From Bos javanicus (Eukaryota > Chordata > Mammalia > Artiodactyla > Bovidae), in the NCBI RefSeq assembly GCF_032452875.1, contig NC_083884.1, positions 18,431,501-18,495,500 of the forward strand: 64,000 nt of DNA, read 5' to 3'. Position 1 is the first letter of the stretch. Each line of letters starts with the position of its first letter. The notes beneath the pieces were generated by a model. It had not been told where the DNA came from and ran no database searches. It worked only from the letters and a program-made list of their open reading frames with translations. Both the position numbers and the translations under genes were made by a program. Positions 34,035 through 44,994 of the stretch are shown here, piece by piece.

Positions 34035-34240
34035 TTGCCTTTGCTGCAAAGCCTTCTCTGGCCCACTTTCAGCTTTCATCTTCCTGAAGCACCCGCTTCG
34101 CATAATCACTGCAACATGTATCACTGATTATCTTTCATTTAACTGCCTGTTCATGTTTTCACCCCTCTACACTTTCTACCCCTTGATGGACAGGGTTCTG
34201 TTTTTTCTGTGGCTTTCCACCGCCTCGGGCAATGCCCGGT
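34035..34240 (+). mobile_element. L2 LINE 3' region, second part
   Basis: 'GCAAAGCCTTCTCTGGCCCA', 'CATTTAACTGCCTGTTCATG', 'CCTTGATGGACAGGGTTCTG' and 'CGGGCAATGCCCGGTG' follow the L2 3' end in the order expected after the first part at 32690-32953. Confidence 0.58.
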
Positions 34241-35643
34241 GTTTCATAAGACTGTATGTGAATATGATATTCTGCAGGTCTGCTGGTGTACTTAGCTGTC
34301 TTTGTTCAGAGGACAGTGAAAGAAGTTACATCCAATGCTTTGTTCAAATCAAGACACTCTGACCTGTTGGTGGAGTAATATCATTAATGAAGTGAGCTTC
34401 AGTGGTTTGTTTTCTTCCCTCCTTATAAAAGGCTCAGGCTAGATCCTCTGCCCCCAGTGTGAAGACTTTCTCACCATGCTGAACATCCACTTAACTGATG
34501 ATTACAAACACCATTATGGTTCTATCCTGAACCATACTATAATTGTTTTTTTTCTAAATGTTAATGGGTTTATGATTAACTATAATTGCATATAGGATCC
34601 CACATTGAGGAATAATTATAGGTACTTACTCACTGTCACCTTTTCTATCCCTACTATGTGCAGGTATGTCAGACGACTAACATTCTGACAGCACTTGTAA
34701 TGACAGTGTAATCAGCAGACAAGATGATGCTGGATTCTTCAATTACATGCTCACTTTTTCAGGAGTTGACATACCACCACTATATTTATCATCAATTAAA
34801 TTTCCCTATATTAGTTACTTGCAGTAATTTTTGAGGCAATCACCTCAGCTCAAATTGCCATAGCAAACCACGTAATCTCACCAAATAGAATTATTATCAG
34901 CAGTCATCATCCTCATCAATTCTTTATTAAAGACTCATTTCTCAAACCATTTTAAATTGTGGCTTAGAGTAAGTCATTTATAACCACATTTTGGAAATAG
35001 GCACATTATATTTCCATTTCATAAATATGTTTTATTAGTAATGAGTAGTATAGTATGAGATGACTATTAGTATTCTCAGCAGAGGTTGGGAAATGCTTAA
35101 TTAAGAAAGATACTGGATTGGAAAAAAATGACTCTGGGCATATTTCTTCTTGACCAAATTATTGTCTATTTTTTTTTTCCCCTCTAGTCCTTGGTCATTT
35201 TTAATTGCATGCACCTATCCCAGAGAGAATATCTCCAAGGGTCTGTGTAGAGAAGCCAAAACCCAGCAGAAGCAGATTTTCTGAAGACTTCGAAGTTCCT
35301 GTGTCAGCATCTCTCAGTCCCTTCACCTGAACTCCACTCCCAGTTCCTTTTTAGAAACCATCATCAGTCAGTGTTTGTTCCTGAAGGGCATTGATGGGAA
35401 TCTTTTACAAATCATAGAGCAACTCGATTTCTGTTCTGATTGTGGTAACCTTAAACTGGTTTTTGAAACCCAGAGCCATTTTTTTCCATCACCCCCCGGG
35501 TGTCTCTTATTCTGAGAACATGAAACTCCCTCTTTTCCGTGCTCTCATTCAGCCTCAGTTTTTAGAAGAGCTGCGAGCATCAGCAGATTCACCATGTTAG
35601 GGAAACCATGGAGTTGTTGATACCACACTGTCAGGCACAGAAA
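34241..35643. other. Unassigned AT-rich sequence
   Basis: About 1.4 kb without recognised repeats. It has many T-runs and no open frame of interest. Confidence 0.4.
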
Positions 35644-35650
35644 TTGTACT

Positions 35651-35873
35651 GTGCACGCGCGCTCAGTCGCTTCAGTTGTGTCTAACGCTTTGGGACCCCA
35701 TGCACTGTAGCCCACCAGGCTCCTCTGTCCATGGGATTTTCTTGGCACGAATAGTAGAGTGGGTTGCCATGTCCTCCTGCAAGGAATCTTCCCGACCCAG
35801 GGATCAAACCTGCGTCTCTTGAGACTCCTGCATTGCAGGCAGGTTCTTTACCGCTGAGCCACCAGGGAAGCCC
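35651..35873 (-). mobile_element. Bov-tA SINE, reverse
   Basis: 'GCTCAGTCGCTTCAGTTGTG' at left, 'GGGATCAAACCTGCGTCTCT' and 'GAGCCACCAGGGAAGCCC' at right. TTGTACT (35644-35650) and CTGTACT (35878-35884) may be the target-site copies. The left edge has a CpG-containing GTGCACGCGCGC run. Confidence 0.92.
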
Positions 35874-35884
35874 ACGACTGTACT

Positions 35885-36712
35885 AATCTTGGACAAATAC
35901 AGGTCTGCTGTTGCCAAAACCTTTTCTTCACTGTTGTTGTTTTTCGTTAGAGCTTCTGTTTTGCTTTCTTTTTTGTCCTCAGCTCTTATTGGGATTCTTC
36001 CACTGTTTTTATTTCCTTTTTATTTTGTAGATGGCATCTTTAGCATCCTTTTATTATCTCATAGGAGATGTGTTTTCTTATTTCCCATTATTATTTTTCC
36101 AAGGGATAGGAGTCTTTTTGTGATGGTGTAATATATTCCTACAAAGACATGGATGCATTCGCTGAAAAAACAATCTGATGGCTGCACGTATGGATGCTTT
36201 GCTAACACACAAGGGCAGGAGTTTATGTTTCAGCCCAAATACGGAAGTTGTGGATGGCTTAAGCCTGAAGTAGCTTGCTGGTTCCCTAACAGCAGGCAAT
36301 TATATTATACTCGGGGAGCCTCACGCAGGCTGTTCTTATGCAGATAGTTGTCTGAGGGAACAGGAAGAGCGGTGGAAATATGTGAGAAACACGTGATTTC
36401 TGCTTAGCGATTGATTGCCCACAACTGTGTCCTAATTGCTGAGGACACTGCTTTATTCATACTTAATGTTTTGTTCAGATATCTTTCCCAAGGTCCCTAG
36501 TTATGGGATTCATGTTCATAAAAGCTTCTAATATGGCCCTTCTGTTCACCCAGCAGTCGAATAATCCCCAAGTTAATAAAAAGGTAAGCACTCCTATGAA
36601 GACAGCATTTAAAGACTCTGCCCAATGGATGTTCCTGCTGTGAGGGAAAAGGTAACCTTTCCTGACATCCCTTGTGATGTAAACAAGCGAGCTAGCCCAC
36701 AAATCTTGCCTA
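35885..36712. other. Unassigned sequence
   Basis: The left half is T-rich and the right half mixed. Opposed frames at 36153-36347 and 36475-36768 have no domain. Confidence 0.4.
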
Positions 36713-36726
36713 AAATCATGTGGAAG

Positions 36727-36860
36727 GACTTCCCTAGTTGTCCAGTGGTTGGAATTCTCTGTTTCCAATGCAGAGAGGGCAGAGGTTCCATCCCAGGTGG
36801 GGTAAGTTCCACATGCTGGGAAGTGTGGCCAAGAATAAATAAATAAACTTAAAAAAAAAA
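36727..36860 (+). mobile_element. CHR-type SINE, shortened
   Basis: 'GACTTCCCTAGTTGTCCAGT', 'GAGGTTCCATCCCAGGTGGG', 'GTTCCACATGCTGGGAAG' and an A-tail. The flanks AAATCATGTGGAAG (36713-36726) and AAATGACGTGAAAG (36861-36874) agree at 11 of 14 bases. The next CHR SINE is inserted in the right copy. Confidence 0.88.
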
Positions 36861-36883
36861 AAATGACGTGAAAGAGGGCATTG

Positions 36884-37048
36884 GAACTTCCTTGGTGGCC
36901 CAGTGGTTAAAAATCTACCTTCCAAAGCAGAGGGTGCAGGTTCAATCCCTAGTCGTGGAATTAAGATCCCACATGCCTAGCAGCCGAAGAAACGAAACAT
37001 AAAATGAAAGCAATGTTGTAACAGATTCAATAAAGGCTTTGAAAGAAA
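36884..37048 (+). mobile_element. Second CHR-type SINE with 14-bp target-site duplication
   Basis: 'AACTTCCTTGGTGGCCCAGT', 'GGTTCAATCCCTAGTCGTGG', 'AGATCCCACATGCC' and 'TTCAATAAAGGCTTTGAAAG'. GAAAGAGGGCATTG (36870-36883) and GAAAGAGGGCACTG (37049-37062) flank it with one mismatch. Its left copy overlaps the right copy of the first CHR SINE. Confidence 0.92.
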
Positions 37049-37062
37049 GAAAGAGGGCACTG

Positions 37063-38439
37063 ACTTGGGATACTCAAGTGGAGAGCTGGGATCGGAGGGT
37101 CTTAAAGTGGCTTCCTGGGAAAGGTGCTTAAGAACAACAAAGAAACTGACACCACATGCCCTTCTCAGACGGCGAGGAAATGCTTCTCAGTCCAACGGCC
37201 CTGTTCTTTGAATCAGAGCCCTGCCCTACACATGAAAAGAACAGCCTTGCTTAGCCAGGCAGACCCATGGTACATGCCCCCTTCCCCTGGCAGGGCTGCT
37301 GGGGGTCGGGGGAGAGGGGAAAGCTACCAGGGACACAAAACCAGTCCCAGAGCGATACTGAGACCCCAGGTTACAAATGAGGATTGATGTTAAGCTGAGC
37401 AACTGTAATGGACTTATCACAGCAATCATTCTAGAACACCCTTCTCTCCCCTTCTCTCTTCACATCTGACTGGTTATCTATTGTTCTTCATTGCCAGTGC
37501 TTGTTTGAAGAGCTCTGCAGCGTTTGCAGGTATAAAAGAATGTGCAACTTTTTTTTCCCTCTTGAAGTCATTGTCTATATTTAGGTCAGTGACGTGATGA
37601 GGGATGTTGATGTGTTTGGTACCTCGAGCTGAAAAATGCCTCCCCAGGCCTGAGCACAGCGGAGGCATAGGCGGCCCAGCCCGCCTGAGCCGCCGGCAAG
37701 CAGCCTGAGCTCTCTGCCCTCCTTCTGCCCAGGGTCGCAGAAGTCTTGCCCTGGTCTCCCCTGACAGAGGGGAGTGTCTTATAAAAAGGTGAGAGGAAAG
37801 GGCCAGGGAAGTCGCTTTATGCTTCACGGGGCATCCTCACCCTACAGCCTGCTCTGTGTCAAGTAGGAAATGCATCCCAGATAAATCCACAAAGGAACTG
37901 CACCTTTTTAACATGCAAATGTTCAGTCGTGGAAAGTAAATAGACATCTCCTGCTTCAGGGAACTCAGAGACAGTCGTGGCCAGCCCCCTGCCCCACCCC
38001 CAACACCATTCCCACTTCCTCTTCCCATCCTAAGAGAACGATGTTCTGATTTTTCCCCCCCCATTATTTTTTTTAAGGGAGGGAGGGGCTTGCATTGAAT
38101 TGTTCTGAAGCCACTGTCTTCTACCCCAACTTCCTCCCGTCTAGATAGGCTTCATTAATTTGATAAGCCGACACCAAAAGCAAGGGGTGGCAGAGAGCTG
38201 GGGGAGGGGGATTGTAGAGGGGCTGCCTAGGGGCTGCCCCGAGGTTTTAGAAGATGAACTGCTAATGATGTTGAAGACGTACATTTTCAGACTGCCTGGT
38301 CCCTCTGGAAAATCAGGGTCCTCTTTCACTTATTCTGATTGTGCTGGAAGAACTGAGAACTAGGAGCCTGGGTGGAGCAGAGGAGGGGGCTTCATGCTGG
38401 AGGGGTGGTAAGACAGACAGGCCTGGGAGGAGGAAATCA
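37063..38439. other. SINE-free unassigned sequence
   Basis: GC-rich patches at 37255-37380 and 37620-37740 carry some CpG. There is a C/T-rich run at 38052-38080. A reverse frame of 117 codons at 37474-37827 has no domain. Confidence 0.4.
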
Positions 38440-38640
38440 AAACGCTGTTACACAGCCTGTGCTTTAGCAGAGTGTCTGATATTGTCATGCTCAAGAGTCA
38501 GAAACTAATGGGGGGAAAGAGATTAATTCGCTAGGTCATTTATTGAACAGTCTTGCCTGATACTTACAAACTAGTGAAATTAGTGTGAATTGGCAATATG
38601 AATATTTGTATCAACATCTGTGACCCTTGAATTCAAATGG
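38440..38640. other. Candidate conserved non-coding element
   Basis: Repeat-free and packed with motif-like words (GAGATTAATTCGCTAGG, GTGAAATTAGTGTGAATTGG, AATATGAATATTTG). It suggests constraint by appearance only. Confidence 0.22.
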
Positions 38641-39397
38641 ACTGGGACGCAAACCACTATGCTTTTGATGTTTCAGATGCACTCATCTTTGCTGACCCTT
38701 TCCCATATTCTAAAGTGACAGAAGCCAATTATACCTAAAATAATCATAAGTAGAATCTGCCCAAGAAATCCAGGTCATGCCACTCAATCCTGGTTTGAGC
38801 AAAAAAATTATTTATTTACCCTAATTATACCTCTCAGCAACTGGGAAAACTTGAAAGATACCCAGCTTCAGTATGATCTTTATTTTTTATTCTCTGTTCT
38901 GTTGCATACTTTTAAGATCATGCTCAAACATTTACTGAAAACAAAGGCGTGAGACCTTCCGAGGATGGAAAGCCATTTAGCAAGGATCTTTTCTCATTTG
39001 AGTTAGTAGCAAAGTAAGCAGTTTGCAGATTTAACAGAAATCTAGAATATTCTTGAATCACAGACCAAAATCCTACACTGGCTTGTTTACTTCTAAAATA
39101 AATACCAAGTTGGGGAGTGGGAAGTCAATAGGCATCATTAGGTAAGTGAAAACCCAGACTGCTGACCACCCCCTCACCCCACCAAGTTTTATGCTTCAGT
39201 AAATATTTTACTTCCTCCTCAGTTTTGCCAAGTGACAGAGATTGTTTGGTGGTGTCAGAGCTCACCGCTCTGTGGATACCAGAAGTAGTTTTGAGCCTGA
39301 GGGGTCGGGGGTAGAGGTAAATATTTCATATAAACAAACAGGTCTTAGACTGTGGAGTTAGTAAATGTTTAACTAGAATCTGAATTCTAATTCGATT
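38641..39397. other. Unassigned sequence
   Basis: No element recognised. AT-rich to 39120. Confidence 0.4.
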
Positions 39398-39609
39398 CTG
39401 TGTGTGTGTTCGTAGCTCAGTCAGTGTCCGGCTCTTTGTGACCCTATGGACTGTAGCACACCAGGCTCTTCTGTCCGTGGAATTCCAGGCAAGAATACTG
39501 TAGTAGATAGCCATTCCCATCTCCAGAGCATCTTCCCAACCCAGGGACAGAACCCAGGTCTCCTGCACTGCAGGAGGATTCTTTACCGTCTAAACCACCA
39601 GGGAAGGCC
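39398..39609 (-). mobile_element. Bov-tA SINE, reverse
   Basis: A short (TG)n at left, then 'GTAGCTCAGTCAGTGTCCGG', 'GGGACAGAACCCAGGTCTCC' and 'TAAACCACCAGGGAAGGCC'. The reversed B-box has mutated (GATCGAACC to GACAGAACC). No clear target-site duplication. Confidence 0.91.
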
Positions 39610-40490
39610 TTTATACAGAAAAGGCAGAGACAAAACAAGGAAATTATTTGACTGGCTAGAGCCTGCGTGTTTGTTTATTTGGGAAATCCTAGTTGGCTGT
39701 GATTGGTTGTGCTTAGGTTTTGAATTCTTAACCTTGAGGCATCACAAGCTTAGGTTTCAGGTTGCTTTGCAAAGGCTACTAAGGCATCAGAACACCTCAA
39801 TTTAATGGTCTCTTTGTATAATTAATTCAACCACAGGTAGAGTGAAGGTTCTGCCTGGACGATGGGTATATCAGCTGGTGAAGCCATAAATCCCACCCCT
39901 GTATGACGGCAGCCTACCAGAGCAGGCCCACACCAAACACCAAGGACAGGGGAGGCCAACACTCACACACATGAATCTTCAGACCCACGTGACATAGGCA
40001 ACAGCGGCTGTAGTTGGGTACCTTAGTTGCACGAGCTGGGGCTACCATTGACAGTGGTACCCTGTGCATGGGTGTCTATGAAAGAGTTCAGGGTTAGAAG
40101 ATGGGGGAAATGATCCAGACTTTGCCGTTGGGGTGGAAGGCTGGCTGTAGCAGTCCTGGCTTGGCTCAGGATTCCCAGATAGAGTTTTGGGTTCCTTTTC
40201 ATCAGTGTTTCATCACATAACCTGCAGCATAAAACTTCTTTTCCTGACAATGGGCATGTTCATAGAATCACAAGTGTACGGTTAAAAATACTAAAATGTG
40301 GCTGACCTGGCTGATGAGAAGTTATTTATTGATGTTCTAAGAAGGACTAAGTCAGCATTTTGAGTTCCTCAACACCCAAAGATAAAACTACAAAACATCC
40401 AAGTGTCCCTATGTTTGGTCCATTTTATTCATTTAAAAACTATGGTTTTTTTCCGTTCCCTGCTTGTGTTCTCTGTCAGTTTTGTCTCTC
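39610..40490. other. Unassigned sequence
   Basis: About 880 bases with no recognised element. The reverse frame at 40023-40250 has no domain. Confidence 0.4.
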
Positions 40491-40928
40491 AGTTCAGTTC
40501 AGTCGCTCAGTTGTGTCCGACTCTTTGCGACCCCATGAATCACAGCACGCCAGGCCTCCCTGTCCATCACCATCTCCTGGAGTTCACTCAAACTCACATC
40601 CATCGAGTCAGTGATGCGATCCAGCCATCTCATCCTCTGTCGTCCCCTTCTCCTCCTGCCCCCAATCCCTCCCAGCATCAGAGTCTTTTCCAATCAGTTA
40701 ATTCTTCGCATGAGGTGGCCAAAGTACTGGAGTTTCAGCTTTAGCATCATTCCTTCCAAAGAACACCCAGGGCTGATCTCCTTTAGAATAGACTGGTTGG
40801 ATCACCTTGCAGTCCAAGGGACTCTCAAAAGTCTTCTCCAACACCATAGTTCAAAAGCATCAATTCTTTGGCGCTCAGCTTTCTTCACAGTCCAACTCTT
40901 ACATCCATACATGACCACTGGGAAAACC
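40491..40928 (-). mobile_element. BovB LINE 3' end, reverse (first of a tandem pair)
   Basis: It starts 'CAGTTCAGTTCAGTCGCTCA' and runs through 'ATCCAGCCATCTCATCCTCT', 'AGGTGGCCAAAGTACTGGAG', 'AACACCATAGTTCAAAAGCA' to 'CATCCATACATGACCACTGG'. A second BovB tail begins within a few bases. Confidence 0.93.
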
Positions 40929-41175
40929 TAGTTGCTCAGTCGTGTGCAACTCTGTGACCCCATGGACTGCAGCAGGCCAGGCTTCCCTGTCTATCACCAA
41001 CTCCCAAAGCTTGCTCAAACTCCTGTCCATCAAGTCAGTGAGGCCATCCAACCATCTCACCCCCTATCGTCCCCTTCTCCTCCTGCCTTCAGTCTGTCCC
41101 AGCATCAGGGTCTTTTCCAATGAGTCAGTTCTTCACATCAGGTGGCCAAAGTATTGGAGCTTCAGCTTCAGCATG
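40929..41175 (-). mobile_element. BovB LINE 3' end, reverse (second of a tandem pair)
   Basis: The same 3' region again: 'GTTGCTCAGTCGTGTGCAAC', 'CCATCCAACCATCTCACCCC', 'AGGTGGCCAAAGTATTGGAG'. It is 5'-truncated near 41175 and lacks the terminal CAGTTCAGTTCAGTC. The two copies differ at many sites, so this is not a fresh tandem duplication. Confidence 0.92.
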
Positions 41176-41972
41176 TGTTCTCTACTCGCAACTAAATAGG
41201 AAAGGTCAAGGCAAATAGGCCCACAAACCTCACCCTGCCTGATTTCAGGGAGAGGTATAGATGATCATTTCTTCTGTTCTTCAGAGTCAGTGCTGTGCTT
41301 CCTGCATCACTGTGAAGATGACGTGATGGCATCGATAGTTGAAAAGCAAAGCAGATAGAATTCTGATCTATTCTTTACTATTCCTTCTCTGGGACTGAAA
41401 TTAGGACTCCTGGCCTCCTGCCTGATTAAGGCTTGCGATGTACAGTTAGAAGATAGGCAAAATGGTTCAGACCCTCTCTTTGGGATGGAAGGCTGACTTT
41501 AGCTGAGAATTGGAGCAGGTCACTGAAGTGGGTCCACATTCCCCAGCACTGGCCATCATCCTGATGTCTGTCCGTGGCTGGCTTTTTTGTGTTTGGGGCC
41601 AACACAAGGAAGGAATGGTTTCACAGGAAGCCCCACCTCTGATGGAGCAGATGCTGTGCTTAAGGGTGGGAAAACACTCACCCTGGCAGAAATGCCCTGC
41701 CCATATGTCTAGGGCCCATAATGGGACTCCTGAGACTGAAAAGCATGAGGCCTGATTCCTCCTGCAGCAAACCTGTTGCCCAGAGAAGCAGAGTGGGGCT
41801 GGCAGGAGGCCCGAGGACCAGAACTCACACTAGAAACTCAGTAGTGGGCACCTAGTGGGAGACACAGCCCAGCTGCAGCCCTTTCAGCTGTCTGTAAGGC
41901 CCCCACTCCCTTTGGCTCCTCAATGATGATGCTGATGATGACGGTCTGACTTTTAACTGCCTTACAAAGGAC
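41176..41972. other. Unassigned sequence
   Basis: No element recognised. A short (ATG)n-like run lies at 41922-41940. Confidence 0.4.
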
Positions 41973-41985
41973 AAAGAGAGCTGTG

Positions 41986-42316
41986 GGGGCCTTCCCTGGT
42001 GGCTCAGTGGTGGAGAATCCACCTGCCAATGAAGGAGACACGGTTTGATCCCTGAACCAGAAAGATCCCACATGCTGCGGAGCAACTAAGCCCATATGCC
42101 ACAACTACTGAGCCTGTGCCCTAGAACCCAGGAACCGCAACTACTGAAGCCTGTGTGCCCCAGAAGCTCTGCTCCACAACAAGAGAAGCCCCACAATGAG
42201 AAGCCGGAGCACCGCAACTACAGAGTAGCCCCCGCTTGCCACAACTAGTGAAAGGCCTGCGCAGCAGTAAAGACCCAACACAGCCAAAAAATAAGCAAAT
42301 ACAACTTTTAAAAAAG
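41986..42316 (+). mobile_element. Long CHR-type SINE
   Basis: 'CCTTCCCTGGTGGCTCAGTG' head, 'GATCCCACATGCTGCGGAGC', repeated 'GCAACTACTGA' blocks, then 'AAGACCCAACACAGCC' and an A-rich tail. It is the longer CHR form with several internal repeats. AAAGAGAGCTGTG (41973-41985) and AAAGGAAGCTGTG (42317-42329) flank it with two mismatches. Confidence 0.9.
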
Positions 42317-42439
42317 AAAGGAAGCTGTGTGAACTTTAGAAACTTTGGGTCCCAGATAGATAGTTTATTTCTGGTTCTATTTCCAAATAGATAGTTGCAT
42401 AGGTAGTTGTGAACACAGAAGTAATAATTTTGAAAAATA

Positions 42440-42635
42440 AGTATTTCCTAGATGCTTGCAATTCAGCTGGTACTGGGCTAAGTATCTTATCCCACTTAAT
42501 CATCATGAAGCTTTTGAATTTAGGCACTGTTATCCACCTTACAGAGATGAGGAAAATGAGCCTGACTCAGGTATCCAGCTACCGAGTACAGAGTCAGGCT
42601 CTGAACTCAGAAAGGTGGGTTCTAACTTAGAAAGG
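42440..42635 (-). mobile_element. MIR SINE, reverse
   Basis: 'GGTACTGGGCTAAGTATCTT', 'ATCCCACTTAATCATCATGA', 'TTACAGAGATGAGGAAAATG' and 'AGAGTCAGGCTCTGAACTC' follow the reversed MIR core and head. Confidence 0.76.
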
Positions 42636-42989
42636 GTTCTAACAGCCAAGGCCAAGTTCTCTGACCCTTCTGTTCTCCTGATTGGTGTGTGGTAGAAAGA
42701 CATGCCCTGCAGCTGGGCCCTGCTTACTTAGATTATCTTATTGCCTAATACATGTGTCTGAAAACCTTTGCAACAGACAGTTCATCTAATTAATGAATCT
42801 GAAACTCAGTGATCAGCTACAGTTAAGCAAACAAAATAATGCATTCCTATAATGATAACAGTAGATGTACTCAGATCAGAGGGTGCTGCTTCCAGGCAGT
42901 TTGACCATGGGTTTTCTCACTGGACTCTTCAAGCAGTGTCACCAAATATCTGACACGTGGGAAATGGGCATGGAACACTCTCACAGTGT
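42636..42989. other. Unassigned sequence
   Basis: About 350 bases with nothing recognised. Confidence 0.35.
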
Positions 42990-42992
42990 GCA

Positions 42993-43212
42993 GTGCGTAC
43001 GTGCTCAGTCTCTCAGTCATGTCTGACTTTGCGACCCCATGGACTTAGCCCACCAGGCTCCTCTGCTCATGGAATTTTCCAGGCAAGAATACTGGAATGG
43101 GGTGCCATTTCTACTCCAGGAGATCATCCCAGCCCAGAGATGGAACCTGAGTCTCTTGGGTCTTCTGCATTGGCAAGTGGATTCCTTACCACTAGTGCCA
43201 CCTGGGAAGCCC
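42993..43212 (-). mobile_element. Bov-tA SINE, reverse
   Basis: 'GTGCTCAGTCTCTCAGTCAT', 'GAGATGGAACCTGAGTCTCT' and 'AGTGCCACCTGGGAAGCCC'. GCAGTGCGT (42990-42998) and GCAGTATGT (43217-43225) may be the target-site copies. A second, partial BovA follows at once. Confidence 0.91.
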
Positions 43213-43228
43213 ATTAGCAGTATGTCGT

Positions 43229-43325
43229 GAAGTGTTAGTCGCTCGGTCGTGACCCCATGGACTGTGGCCCACCAGTCTTCTCCATCCATGGAATTCTCCA
43301 GGCAAGAATACTGGAGTGAGTGGCA
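43229..43325 (-). mobile_element. Partial BovA, reverse
   Basis: 'GAAGTGTTAGTCGCTCGGTC' to 'AAGAATACTGGAGTGAG', missing the 'GTCCGACTCTTTGCGACCCC' part and the tRNA head. It lies between the preceding full SINE and an old L1M. Confidence 0.87.
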
Positions 43326-43334
43326 CTCCTGTCC

Positions 43335-43572
43335 CCTGAACCAGCAATTCTACTTCTATATATAATGAGGTTCACTGCAGCATTATTTATAGTGATGAAA
43401 ATTGGAGGAAAATCATGGTATGACCAAAAGTAGAGGACTAGTTTAAAAAAATATGATACATTCAACTGAAAGAGTATTTCAAAGCTGTTGTTTTAGAAGA
43501 ATGTTTAATAACATGAAGAAGTGGCCATAATATAATAAATGAAATAAGGTAGAATATAAAACTGGCTTAAAA
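43335..43572 (+). mobile_element. L1M-type LINE fragment
   Basis: 'CCTGAACCAGCAATTCTACT', 'GTTCACTGCAGCATTATTTA', 'GAAAATTGGAGGAAAATCAT' and 'GAGGACTAGTTTAAAAAAAT' follow the end of L1 ORF2 and the start of the 3' UTR in an old, highly mutated copy. Confidence 0.7.
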
Positions 43573-43783
43573 GCTGGCTTAACACTCAACATTCAGAAAA
43601 CTAAGATCATGGCATCCGGTCCCATCACTTCATGGCAAATAGATGGGGAAACAATGAAAACAATGACAGACTCTATTTTATTGGGCTCCAAAATCACTGC
43701 AGATGGTGACTGCAGCCATGAAATTAAAAGACACTTGCTCCTTGGAAGAAAAGCTATGAGAAACCTAGACAGCATTTTATGAA
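43573..43783 (+). mobile_element. BovB internal fragment: C-terminal end of the polyprotein
   Basis: Unlike the other BovB copies this one is forward and internal, with no 3' UTR tail. The forward frame read to the TGA at 43780-43782 is open and gives the BovB C-terminal end, including QKTKIMASGPITSW and LLGSKITADGDCSHEIK. It is about 65 codons of a protein of more than 1000, so it is a remnant with no function. Confidence 0.85.
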
Positions 43784-44484
43784 GTTACATTTGATCAAAG
43801 CTAATGCTTTTTGCAATTTTGCATTCCTTCAAAAGCAGCCTCTTTCAAAGAAGTGGAGATCTCTGTGCCATGGGTATAACAGTTGCTTCATCGCCAGGTT
43901 CTTCAGATAAGTCGGTGAAGTGGCTGACAAACTGTTTCCTGATCTGAAAAATGGCAGGTGGAGATCTACAGCGAACGCATAGAGGCATGAGTCGTGCCCG
44001 CCGCCTTCTCATGTGGCAGTCGTTTGGGTGGAAAGAGGGCAGTTTCTCCATTATCCTAGAGGTGAAAGAGAGAGAGAAAGTTTGAGTATTGGAGTGCTGA
44101 GCACAGCACCACTTACCAAATGAGAAAGCCCAAGTTATCAAAATCCTATCTCACTAGACGTGTCAGAGCGGAAGAAAATGAACAGGTTCTTCAACACGTG
44201 AGAAAACAGCTATAGAGGAGGACTCTGTGTATCTCCCAGTTTTGACCAAATGTAAACCAACCATTCAGAACTAAGTGAAGAAAGTCTTTGCATCTTGGTA
44301 GGGTTAGCATGGAGAAAAATCCGAGTCAAAATTTGTAAAAAAAACTACCCAGTTATATCTAGATATTTGGGCTCATCTGGCTTTCACAATTAATCATATC
44401 TCTGAGAACCCTTAGGTGTTGAGAAAATAAAGTTATGATTACTACCTGTGATCCCTAACCTGTTGGCAATGTAGCCCAATTGGG
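43784..44484. other. Unassigned sequence
   Basis: A purine-rich run lies near 44065-44083. The reverse frame at 43845-44141 (98 codons) has no recognised domain. Confidence 0.4.
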
Positions 44485-44497
44485 AAAAAAATACCCT

Positions 44498-44776
44498 GCT
44501 GCTGCTGCTGCTAAGTCGCTTCAGTCGTGTCCGACTCTGTGCGACCCCATAGACGGCAGCCCACCAGGCTCCCCTGTCCCTGGGATTCTCCAGGCAAGAA
44601 CACTGGAGTGGGTTGCCATTTCCTTCTCCAATGCATGAAAGTGAAAAGTGAAAGTGAAGTCACTCAGTTGTGTCCGACTCTTAGCGACCCCATGGACTGC
44701 AGCCCACCAGGCTCCTCCATCCATGAGATTTTCCGGGCAAGAGTACTGGAGTGGGGTACCATCGCCTTCTCTGAAA
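44498..44776 (-). mobile_element. Bov-A2 SINE, reverse
   Basis: A CTG-repeat start, two monomers with the 'GAAAGTGAAAAGTGAAAGTG' joint, and 'ACCATCGCCTTCTCT' at the right. AAAAAAATACCCT at 44485-44497 and 44777-44789 is a perfect 13-bp target-site duplication. Confidence 0.94.
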
Positions 44777-44994
44777 AAAAAAATACCCTAAATACTCCAA
44801 AAGGCAAATGGAGGATTAGCCTTGCATATCTATCCAAAGGACTATAGACAACACACCTGTTTACCCTAAGCCAAACCAGAGAAAAAATGTATCTCATGAA
44901 GGCAGCATAGAGGAGGCAGTTGGAACCATATTACCCATGGAACAAAATACTAGCTCCTTAGCCTTGCTTTCAAGATTGCAAGATTATATATAAT

